Shown here: piece after piece, positions 24,017 through 33,670 of the stretch
Position numbering within the stretch: the first letter of the stretch is position 1
Layout of the letters: each line of letters starts with the position of its first letter
Assembly (NCBI RefSeq): GCF_036588685.1
Contig: NC_086375.1
Coordinates: 41,013,270-41,077,269 of the forward strand
Origin: Mytilus trossulus
Taxonomy: Eukaryota > Mollusca > Bivalvia > Mytilida > Mytilidae
DNA length: 64,000 bases
Reading direction: 5' to 3'
Notes under the pieces: model-generated
Database searches by the model: none
What the model saw: only the letters and a program-made list of their open reading frames with translations
What the model was told of the DNA's origin: nothing
Position numbers and translations under genes: made by a program

Positions 24017-24231
24017 GGCCAAAAAATATAATATGTGTGTTTCCTATTACATCTTTGAAAAAAATATGGTAGGTAGGTACGGATTATTTTTAGTTTACGA
24101 TTTTTTGTTTTACATTGAGACTTTTGGAGGGACCGTTATAACTTTAACAATGCTTATTGGAAAATGACCAAAAAACTTTAGTGAAGGCTACGGGTAGGGT
24201 AATAGTAAACACACGTCTTTTTAATGTGGCC
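24017..24231 (+). mobile_element. PIF/Harbinger-like MITE, copy 1
   Basis: 215 bp with inverted ends GGCC...GGCC and inner tgtgtttcctattac / gtaatagtaaacaca. It is flanked by TTA on both sides (24014-24016 and 24232-24234). A 3-bp TWA duplication with GG-initial ends fits the PIF/Harbinger superfamily. No transposase is encoded. Confidence 0.75.
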
Positions 24232-24254
24232 TTAGGTATTAATAAAATCCTTAA

Positions 24255-24825
24255 GTGCATAAGATGCAAAACATAGATGAAAAAAGTAAACTTTATTTAT
24301 ATAAGAATCTTAAACAAAATTTATGTTTTGAAGACTATTTAAGAACATCAAACTTTACTTATAGAAAATTAATAACAAAACTAAGAATAAGTGACCATAA
24401 TTTAAATATAGAAAAAGGCAGACATGCAAATATTCCTAGAGAGCAGAGAATATGCCTTAAATGTAAAACATTAGAAAACGAAAAACATTTTATATTAGAT
24501 TGTAAATTAAATATGGAACTAAGAAATAACTTTTTTAACAACTTGAATTTTAATTTTTCTGTTAAAGATTTATCTGATGAAGAAAAGTTGATTACTATAC
24601 TCAATCCATCAACACCATCACAAGTAAATAAATTGGGGTCCTACATCAAAAGGTCATTAGAACTGAGGACAGGGGACACTGGAATAGTTACTGTAAATGG
24701 ATGATTGTGTATATATATATGTGAAATATAGTTATATTGTTTATTATTTTATATGTCACAAACTTAATGTTTTAGTTCATATGGCAATGAATATTTGAAT
24801 TTGAATTGAATTAAAGTGCAATATT
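24255..24825 (+). pseudogene. LINE 3' end (C-terminal Cys/His region)
   Basis: A 149-codon frame resembling the C-terminus of non-LTR retrotransposon polyproteins: LRISDHNLNIEKGRH, then NIPREQRICLKCKT and ENEKHFILDC, a Cys/His arrangement typical of this region. The RT domain is absent, so it is 5'-truncated. About 120 bp of 3' UTR follows, ending in an AATTTGAATT-like repeat tail. Confidence 0.75.
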
Positions 24826-26680
24826 TTAAAGCAAGTTTATTAAAAACACACGGCTTGCAGGCAGGGATGTTTCGGAAGAACCCCCTTCCCACTGAAAACA
24901 TATATATACATACAATATCAAAGACTAAAGAACTCTAGATTGAAATTTTAAGTTTGGCTTTTAAAGTCATTGCGCCATGGCCCCAAATAACCCCCTCCGA
25001 CAGTGAGGCATTTCATGAATACGGACCCGGATATAAAGGTCAAACATAGGTCACTCTATCTCCCGGCTCTATCTTCAAATCATATTTTACAAATGTGAAG
25101 GCTTAAATGCATCGGCAGTCACCTTTAGTTCTTGTTGATGTTTAGTACATGTAGTCATGTATATTGTATTATTGAACATAGAAGAATAATAAGTTAGATA
25201 CTTTTAAAGTTTATCTGGAAAGTAATAGTGTACATCACATATGGTGCATCTGAATAATCTGTCAATGCAGTGTGAACACTGTCTGACCAAAAAAATGTCA
25301 GACAAAAAATCTTTCAGTCAGACAGAACTTTTAAAATTTATTGGTTGCATTTATAGTAGAAAAGTTCAGATTTCTCTTCTTTTGGTCCGCAGACAAACCC
25401 CAAAACAGTTTGGCACAGAAAATTTTCCGATTCGATTCAAAATTATATTTTTTCGACTGGACTGGTACATTTTTTTTACCACTACTGCTTTACCTTGCTC
25501 CTGTCCGGAAAATTTTCCGATCCGATTGAATTTTATATTTTTTCGACTGGAATGGTACAATTTTTTTACCATTACTTATTTACTTTGCTCCTTCTTTCGC
25601 GCCAAAATATTTGGCAGAGTTAAAGTTCTTGATTACTGTGATATGTAACCAAATTATAGCGCCACCTGGAGGATAGAACTTCTTTGTGTCGCGGATCACT
25701 ACAATTCCGGCCAACAATTTAAGAAGAATTTCTCCGTAGTGCATACGAGGTTATTGTACTGCATAGCGAGAATGGCCGAGTAGTTACGATTGAGACTGCA
25801 ATGACATCGCCCTTTCATCAAAAAACTATTTGGACTTGGAAGTTTAAAAAATGGTGTACATTTGATATCAAATATGGCGCAACATAAAAAAAATGAGTAT
25901 TCATTTACCTTAAGCTTGTCGCACATGTCTTTGTATTTCATTTACAGCTTTACCGCGTAAAATTTCTCCGGATCCGTTTTACATATTATAAACGCGGACC
26001 TGAAAGAGAGCACCTACGGATCCCTGATCAACAAATGTAAAAATGAAATGGTTTGAACTGCAATTCAATTTTTGCACCCTTTTCTACCAAACAGAAAATT
26101 GACAGTAAGTTAGTATGTTTTGTCTATTTGTCTTACTTTAGTTTATTAACGTATTTTGAAAACGGTGGCATCAACGTGACAGAAAAGATGTACAAGAGTT
26201 GAATAAAAAAAAAGTTCCAAAGTTCAGTTTCTACCAAGCAACCTCTTAATAGGTGATAATTGGTCTGTAATTGTAGACGGGGGGGGGGGGGGGGTCTCGT
26301 AATTTGGCGAAGAAACCATTTTTTTAACATATGAATTGCTCATTGTTGAAGGTCGTACGGTAATCAATAACTGTTAATTTCATTAAGTCTCAAGGGGTTT
26401 AGCTAATATTGTAAAATTTTGAACTAATGAACAATTAACAATTCGATTCAACAATATATTGAGGACCCTTAAAAAGACCGTTTTTGTAATCATATTGATT
26501 TTAGTCTTTCTTTTCGCTCTGACAGGCATCTCCTTATATGTAGTTCATATTGGCTTTGTCTTAAGAATTGCAGCTTTAATGGCAAAATGGTTTTTTACCA
26601 TACTAAAATCTGTGAAGTGGACACCACCGAAGCAGGAACAAAATTTATTAGTAATCTACGACGGAAATTCGTATTTCAAG
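24826..26680. other. Spacer with short tandem duplication and G-run
   Basis: Contains a 90-bp tandem duplication (about 25417-25598; aattttccga at 25421 and 25511), a run of 16 G at 26279-26294 and a partial R1 repeat at 26341-26380. The 135-codon frame at 25241 mostly translates the duplication and is not a gene. Confidence 0.5.
25417..25598 (+). repeat. 90-bp tandem duplication
   Basis: Two copies of a segment built around aattttccgatt, tatattttttcgactgga and ggtaca(t/a)tttttttacca, offset by exactly 90 bp and moderately diverged. Confidence 0.8.
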
Positions 26681-26990
26681 AAATTTTACGGTCGCCATCA
26701 TTAGCAGATTGCCCAATATGACAAAAGCACAGTCAGAAATCATATCTGATATTCTTCGTCAGTCATAATAACCATCCATCCGGCATTACCAAACTGAACA
26801 AAGAAATAACACGACGGCCGGGTTCCGTATAAGGTGCAGGAAATGCTTAACCTTCCGGAGCACCTGATTTCACTCCAGGTTTTAGTGGAGTTCGTGTTGT
26901 TTCTTATTTATTATTTATAACTGTTGATGTCAACGTCCTTTGGTTTTTTAAGTCTTTTTTTACTTCTTGGTTTTGATTGTTATTGTCTTA
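26670..26990 (+). mobile_element. Diverged copy of the second RT-type element 3' end
   Basis: Starts with a short FKKFYGRHH frame that hits a stop, then non-coding sequence with ccttccggagcacctga and gttcgtgttgttt, as in 20285-20618 (opposite strand). The 81-codon frame ending here has no ATG and is not a gene. Confidence 0.55.
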
Positions 26991-27540
26991 TAAATACATT
27001 GCCGATGTTGATTTTCATATTAACAGGACATTGACAATGTCTACAAACTTGAGTCTGTTCACGCATTCAGCATGTTGTCAGAGTGATTTACCTCGTTGGG
27101 TATTGGCATACTCCTTACAACCGATGAACGTTCCAATGCATTTTATCTTCGGTCGTAGACCAAATGATCGGTAGACATTACTGCTGAGCCTTCTTGCAAA
27201 TGAGTGACCGACTACTAAAATCCCCTTTTTTTCAACAAATCTGTAAAGTAGAATATCTTCTTTTATATTTATATGGTAAACGATTAAATCTTGAGTTTAT
27301 GGGTCAGAATCGAAGCCAATTCACATGCAATGATCATACTATTTACCGAGTTAATCCATTTCAAATTATGATTTATAGTGTGCCGAGCTGCTGTTTATTT
27401 TGAAATGTTACACTACTATTAGGTTAGGGTGAAGGATGGTCTCTGTTAAAACTTTTAAACCCGCTGCATTTGTACGTACCTGTAGTTTTGTTGTTCAGTG
27501 TTTCAGAAGGGTGATCGTTTGTGGATGTGGTTCATCAGTG

Positions 27541-27715
27541 TAAAGGCAAGATTAAAATTTGTGTAAAAAAGGCAGGATGAAAATTTGTGTAAAAAAGGCA
27601 GGATGAACGAATAATAAAGGCAGGATGACAATTTGTGTAAAAAAGACAGGACAAGTTACTGATAAAGTCAGGACCGAATATAGTGATGATAAAAAGACAG
27701 GACAGTGATTACAAC
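27541..27715 (+). repeat. Short tandem repeat (aaaggcaggatga type)
   Basis: Irregular repeats of about 26 bp: aaaaaaggcaggatgaaaat followed by ttgtgt, decaying to aaaagacaggac. About six units. Confidence 0.8.
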
Positions 27716-28114
27716 TAAAACAAAATGCATGACACCATTTTCATCCTATATGCACTTCATATATATATAAATTTCTTTTAAGTCTGACAATAAGTTAAAG
27801 CTTGATATCGATTTCAATTTGAATTTCTATATAATTTCCATTTCCAAAAGTATATTTCTTATAATATTTTATGTTAAGATTTTGAACTTGTTCAAGCATT
27901 GCTTAAATAAACTTTTGAAATACATTTCATAAAAACATGACAACAAAATAAGAGTGTGAGAGCGCTTACAAAAGTACATTACAGTGAGGACCGATAGAGT
28001 CATGTTATGTGTTTTGTTATTTAATTTTGCCAGATTTGATTAGGGATTTTCCGTTTTGAATTGTCCTCGGAGTTCAGTATTTTTGTGAGTTTACTTTTTA
28101 TAAAGAATACTCTT

Positions 28115-29150
28115 TAGCTGTTGAAATAAAGAACTTACCGAATGTTCTATAATCAGTTGTATACGAAAAAAATGTGGACGGTTTCGGTTACTATTTATGT
28201 CCCCTTCTGAAGCCATTTTTGTACGAATTTTTCAAACATCAATTGTATCAAAACTACAGATATAATAAATAATAGAGACATGCCATTTTGAACCAATTCT
28301 AGGGGGAAACTTAATGATATAAAGCATTATTATTTACTGTTGCATTGCATTTAATTGAAAAAGAGTACTTTGTGGCAAAAAAATCAAGATTTTTGTAGAA
28401 AATCCACAGCCTTTAATACAGAGATTTTTGTTTTGAAATTTTAAACATTAATTACTCAATTGATTACGGTATCTATGATGTGCTAGTGTTTATTTTTTAC
28501 AAAAAGTTCTAAGCAACCTGTAAATTCCAAAACACCTCGTACTGAGTCACTAAAGTCGAGCGCACCCTAAAAGGTGTACTTGATTTTGGTCATATTTATA
28601 TTTGTTTAAACCAATAACTACATTTATAAACTTGTTTTAAGGAAATCAATGCTAGCACTGCATGCAATAATCCTATATCTATTAGTCATCAAATTGCCAA
28701 ATATGAGAGTACAAGGATAAAGGCTGTTGATTTTCTGTAAAAATCTTGATTTATTTGCCACAAAGTCCTCTTTTTCTATCAAATGCAATGGAACAGTTAA
28801 ACATAATGCTATGCATCAAGTTTCCCCTTGGAATATGTACAAAATGGTATATCTCTATTATTCATTATATCTGTAGTTTTGATACAATTGAAGTTTGAAA
28901 AGTTCGTACTAAAACGGCTACAGAAGGGTACATAAACCTTAAGCACGGACTTCAAGGTACGCGAAATTAGTCGAGTACTCCTTAGTTAGAGACTGAATGA
29001 CGAAAGAAGCGCAACACTTTCGTGTGATTGTCACAGCATATTTTTTTTTAAATCGTCGCTTATGCAAAATATTATAGGAACTGTATGAATTATTTGTATT
29101 AACTATAGAATTCATACAGTTCAATGAATTGTTTGATTCCAAATTTCTGT
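28115..29150 (-). pseudogene. Paralogue of the 23250-23530 segment, interrupted
   Basis: The outer parts (28115-28190 and 28939-29150) align with 23250-23530. They retain minus-strand ggtaagtt, tcgagta(c/t)tcctt, gaaagaagcgca and gcttatgcaaaatatt. The foldback element at 28191-28938 sits where the paralogue has none, and the candidate reading frame stops in the insertion-site TTA. Confidence 0.65.
28191..28938 (+). mobile_element. 748-bp foldback element with TTA duplication
   Basis: Long imperfect inverted arms of about 230 bp: ctatttatgtccccttctg on the left and, reverse-complemented on the right, ggtttatgtacccttctg. Further arm blocks are gtacgaa, actacagatataat and gccacaaagt. The core of about 290 bp matches 22826-23165. 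TTA flanks both ends (28188-28190, 28939-28941). No coding capacity. The TTA duplication suggests mobilisation by a PIF/Harbinger-type transposase, which is an inference. Confidence 0.8.
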
Positions 29151-29984
29151 TTTTTGATCGAGTTCGAAGGCATGTGAAAAAAACTTGCTCCTATCTAAAG
29201 CAGCATTGACATAAAGTCTGTGGTTAACAAAATAATTAGCTTTCTAGTTAAAGTTCACAGCAATAAATATAGCCCCTATAAAGTTGCATGGTCGTTTCCT
29301 GTACGTTATTTTTTTTCTCTTTTTTAATATCACATTGTTAAATTTTAGGATTCTAAGATAAGATACTGTTTTAGCATGTTATGAGAAAACGTTACTCACT
29401 TTATGTCTTATTCCTTTGTTTGTTTGTTTTGTTTTATCGATTTTGAGGCGTTTATTCCAGTTGCATGAAGCACTGTTTCCAAGTTGAAAATAGACATAAG
29501 ACTCAAATATAAATTGTAGACATTTATGTGCACATGTATGTTTATATGTTTACTAGAACACACCCGCGAAATCGCGGGTTTATACAGCTTGTGGACTGTT
29601 GTAGGATGATTTTTTTGGTAAAGGATAGTAGTATGTATGAGAAATTTCATAAAAGGTATCAACAGCCTTCTCCCTTGTTCAAAAGTCCGATATTTGTTTC
29701 CTATCTGTTAAATTCAAATATTTTCGTGTGTCTGGCCTCAGACCACAATTATTCTCCTCCTTTGCTACAATGCTGCTTTTGATAAAAGTCAAATAAAATT
29801 AACAATTTGCACCGTTTCAAACATGAAATAAATCTAACTGCTTATATGTAGACCATTTTTAGTCTAATAAAATATGCTTCTAGGACAATCCGTCAGTGTT
29901 TTTTTTTCTTTTGAGAGCCTCATTAAGATGTCAATGGTAGGATATGCATCATGTATAAATGACTAAGGCTTATTTCAGGGGTGG
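29151..29984. other. Spacer with mussel-type repeat fragments
   Basis: No gene is seen. The segment near 29550-29585 (cacccgcgaaatcgcgggtt) contains a GC-rich hairpin that I recognise as common in mussel repeats. Confidence 0.4.
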
Positions 29985-30165
29985 TCGGAGGGGTCCTGAT
30001 CCCGAAATCCCACGCTTAAAACCATGAAATCCAGAGATGCAGAATTGAAAGAAATGCATATCCCGAAATCCCGAAATCGAAAAATATATTCCCGGATCCA
30101 GTAAGGATTAATCCCCAAATCCCAAGCTTAAAAACACACGATCCCGACGCCCCGAAAAATGCTCG
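29985..30165 (+). repeat. Degenerate (tcccgaaa)n repeat
   Basis: Irregular repeats of atcccgaaatccc, gcttaaaa and similar phrases. Low complexity, no coding. Confidence 0.65.
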
Positions 30166-30227
30166 CCTACTTTTAATCTCTACCTTACTTTCATTTTTGC
30201 CAAATCACTATTTTCCCTTTCAACAAC

Positions 30228-30350
30228 AAATTTGTATGCCCCTTTTATGGGCATTATGTTTTCAGGCTAGTTTGTCCGTCCGTCCGTTCGCTCGTCCGTC
30301 CGTCCGTCCGTCCATGTCTGTCCCGCTTCAGGTTAAAGTTTTTGGTCGAG
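30228..30350 (+). repeat. Dispersed repeat with (gtcc)n core
   Basis: Begins tgccccttttatgggcatta and contains cgtccgtccgtccgt and caggttaaagtttttggt. Inverted and direct relatives lie at 37147-38030. Confidence 0.75.
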
Positions 30351-30380
30351 GTAGTTTTAGATGAAGTTATTAATAAGCAT

Positions 30381-31075
30381 GTTTTACTTATTTTAATATA
30401 TATGCAAGTGGTATGACCCCTTAAGTAGTAAACATTTCAAAGAAAACAGTAGACAGAATCAGGGCCGACATTCTATACTAACATAAAAAGTCCCTGACAG
30501 AATACAGATAGTCTCTATATATTGAAGTAGTACAAAATGTATAATCGTAGTTTACATGTAGATAAACGCGAAAAATAATTATCTTCTCTAAGGAGGTATA
30601 ATAGTTGTGGTTCTTGCGATCTAAACACCGTGATATGAAACGCGAAAAGTAATTGTTCTCTCTAAGGAGGTATAATAGTTGTGATTATTGCGATCTAAAC
30701 ACCATGATATGGAGAACGCTCTGAAAGGCTTATTTTTCTCTCTCCATTTTTGTTATCCATCATACGATTGGTTGTACTTGTGTCAAATATTTTACTTATT
30801 TTAATATATATATATATATATATATATACAACTGGTATGACCCCTTAAATAGAAAACATTTCAAAGAAAACAATAGACAGAATACAGAGAGTCTCTAATA
30901 TTAAAGTATCATAATCGTAGTTTACATATAGATAAACGCGAAAAATAATTATTGTAAGGAGGTATAATAGTTGTGGTTCATGCGATCTAAGCCCCATATT
31001 ATGGAGAATGCTCTGATTGGCTTATTTATTTCATAATTTAGTTATCTATATATCATACGATTGGTTGTATTTGTG
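30381..31075 (+). repeat. Tandem duplication, units of about 300-400 bp
   Basis: Two copies (about 30381-30785 and 30790-31075) share ttttacttattttaatatat, ggtatgaccccttaa, agataaacgcgaaaaataat, ggaggtataatagttgtg and catacgattggttgta. Copy 1 has an internal duplication of about 70 bp. An (at)n tract sits at 30800-30829. Confidence 0.85.
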
Positions 31076-31137
31076 CATCTTTCAAACTGGAAATCTAATC
31101 TATGACTAAAAGTTAGTCCGATGACGGATTCATATCC

Positions 31138-31481
31138 GGGCTCCTTTTTTGTCGTTTTTCTCCCAAAATAACTCTATCTGAATAATCATAAGAATGGATG
31201 ACAAATGCGACTATGCATGTTACCTATAGGACACAGAGGCATGATGACTGATTTATTGTGGAAGGAAGAGAAGCAACACCAAAAATGAGGTCTTCTCGTT
31301 TAATAGTATGGGCTCCTTTTTTGTCGTTTTTCTCCCAAAATAACTCTATCTGAATAATCATAAGAATGGATGACAAATGCGACTATGCATGTTACCTATA
31401 GGACACAGAGGCATGATGACTGATTTATTGTGGAAGGAAGAGAAGCAACACCAAAAATGAGGTCTTCTCGTTTAATAGTAT
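31138..31481 (+). repeat. Perfect 172-bp tandem duplication
   Basis: 31138-31309 and 31310-31481 are identical by eye over all 172 positions, starting gggctccttttttgtcg and ending ctcgtttaatagtat. It is either very recent or an assembly artefact. Confidence 0.93.
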
Positions 31482-31954
31482 AGATGCTTTAAGCACCTAG
31501 CAAATTAGCATTCATTATTATTGGCTAAACAGTAAACATCCTAAAGAACCCTCAAGTAATCTTGAAGCACCAACTGTAAAAGGTGATATTTACCAAGGTT
31601 CAAACTTTATTGGCAAAACTATATGGTTAATCAAGAGTGCACACAGTGAAATATCTCGCCTTCTTTACAAACCATTGATTTTATGTTGATAGTCCTAAAT
31701 ATGAAGCTTTACTACAATTATCACATAAAGGAATAAGTTCGATATGTGCCATATTTGGCCCCAATTATAAAGTTCATGGTTACAAGACAATAAGTGTTTT
31801 AAGTTGCCTTAAAGACATGTGAGAAAGTTAAACAAAGCTGTTTTTGTCAAAAATTTAATTCTTACACGTTGATTTTTACATCCCAAAAAGGTCAAGATAA
31901 GGGATTTTGGTGAAATTTGACAAAATTAACTAGATTTCAGCCAACTAAAGGACA

Positions 31955-32071
31955 AGGAAACATAGAGCGCAGGCGTCGACAAGTTTAATATTCAAATAAG
32001 ACATGTTAAATGACTTCACAAACATTATTTTAAAAGATCTTTGTTGTCGACGTATGCGCTCTATGTTTCCT
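31955..32071. repeat. Hairpin with 28-bp arms
   Basis: Left arm 31955-31982 (aggaaacatagagcgc...) and right arm 32044-32071 are reverse complements at 26 of 28 positions, with a 61-nt loop. A weaker extension (ccaac/gttgg) lies outside. Either the ends of a tiny MITE or a structured transcript; nothing else supports a function. Confidence 0.8.
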
Positions 32072-32309
32072 GTCAAATATTTCGTTGGAAATTTACCCAT
32101 TTTCATTGATTTTTTCGTGAAAAATCAATATGAGTACAACTTGTGACGTCATAATGAAACGCAGAAACGTAAAATTTTAAACAAAATGCCTTATATCCTT
32201 TCTAGTCAATGTATTAGCTATAATGTACCGTGATATTGGTCAATAAATCCGAATTTGGAATTTACGCTAAAATACGGGGCCATTTTATGACCTTATCGAA
32301 CATACTCCT

Positions 32310-32850
32310 TTATCATGATCCAAGAAAATGAGGTCAAGGTCAGATGAACTAAACTGGGAATACATGTACACCTGACTATCATTCCAAACACTGATTTAGA
32401 TATAGGTAACCTATTGCACATCTAAGAAATAAACATTGATCAATGAACCATGAATGTGAGGTCAAGGTCAGATGAACCCTGCCACCTTGACAGGTACACA
32501 TTAAAATCATTTATTGCATTCAATATAGTTGACCTGTTGCAAATAGCATCTAAAAAAACAAACTTAACCACAAAAACTCTAGAGATTGACTAATGAACTA
32601 TGAAAATGAGGTCATGTTTAGATGATAATTGCCAGACAACCTTATTCAGTGATCTATGAGATGAGGTCAAGGTCAGTTGAAAACTGTCTGGTAGGTATGA
32701 TGAACTTACAACATAAGCACATTCCAAATATAATTATGGTATTACTCAAAATAAGAGAGAAATTAAGAATTCTTTTTAAGAAGTCGCTGAACCATGAAAA
32801 TGAGGTCAAGGATAATGGAAATACATGTATTACAGACTGAAACTTCATAA
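32310..32850 (+). repeat. Degenerate tandem repeat (aatgaggtcaaggtcag)
   Basis: Four to five decayed units, each with (a)tgaaccatgaaaatgagg and tcaaggtcagatgaa, then cattccaa(a)ta and ttgacctattgca-like blocks. Spacing is irregular, about 60-150 bp. Confidence 0.75.
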
Positions 32851-32861
32851 CATTATATGTT

Positions 32862-32993
32862 ATTCAGGTCTCAGACAGGGTATATACTGTGACATTCCCG
32901 GCTTAGAGTTTATATCCCCTGAGCCGAAGGCGAAGGGGATATAAGACTTAAGCCGGGAATGTCACAGTATATACCCTGTCTGAGACCTGAATT
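32862..32993. repeat. 132-bp near-perfect palindrome
   Basis: Arms of almost 60 bp (attcaggtctcagacagggt ... tatatcccct and its reverse complement) around a short gagccgaaggcga-type loop. Followed by 32996-33443, which has its own inverted ends. Confidence 0.88.
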
Positions 32994-32995
32994 AC

Positions 32996-33443
32996 ACATA
33001 TATTACGGATTACCTCTGACTTAATGTTATTTTCCAGTGCAAGTATTTGTTGACAACACACATATGTTGAAAAACCCAACCTGATATGTTCGGCATACAT
33101 GAAGGATTTTCTAATTTGCTGTGAACATAGTTTTATAGTGTATGTAATAATTTATAATAACACTTTTAGCATTAAATTTAAGTATTAAAAGTGTAAATTG
33201 CGTGATTTTGTATTAAAAATGTATTATTGACTAACGCACGTTATTATTTTCCCTCTGTGAGCCTCTGACAGACCCATAGCTTTTGACTACGTCACATAGT
33301 AACCAGTGTTATGATGACGTTTTTGAGGTTCCAATTGGGGATAAAAACGTATATACCCCGGCAGTTTCCCGAATATATACTGACATCTCTGTGTCGTTAT
33401 CCAATCACAAACCTCGACACATTTGTAATCCGTAATATATCTA
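32996..33443. mobile_element. MITE-like element ending in attacggattac
   Basis: Inverted ends atatattacggattac (about 32998-33013) and gtaatccgtaatatat (about 33427-33442) enclose about 430 bp with no coding capacity. The interior contains gtatataccccgg, echoing the adjacent palindrome. Class unknown. Confidence 0.6.
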
Positions 33444-33670
33444 TATATAAAGTATGATAGATCTAGGTCTATACCTTCTGAAACATTAAGCTTTTAAGAA
33501 GATTGTAAATCATAAATGCCAACGCCACCATGAGACAACTATCTATCTAGATTTAGATTATAATTCAATGCCAAAATGAATCTGATTTTTAGGGGGGAGA
33601 GTCAACCATAAATATGTTATATAAAATCCTTATCTTGAAAATATCAAAACAAAGCTTAAATTATTGGATA
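33444..33670 (-). other. UVRAG 3' flank
   Basis: Presumed start of the UVRAG 3' UTR on the minus strand. I could not identify a clear AATAAA signal. Confidence 0.4.

Noticed and set aside
25241..25648. 135-codon frame
   Set aside because: Mostly the translation of a 90-bp tandem duplication; an antisense frame is equally open.
26459..26704. 81-codon frame with a hydrophobic segment
   Set aside because: It starts at TTG, not ATG, and its 3' part is a retroelement remnant (FKKFYGRHH).
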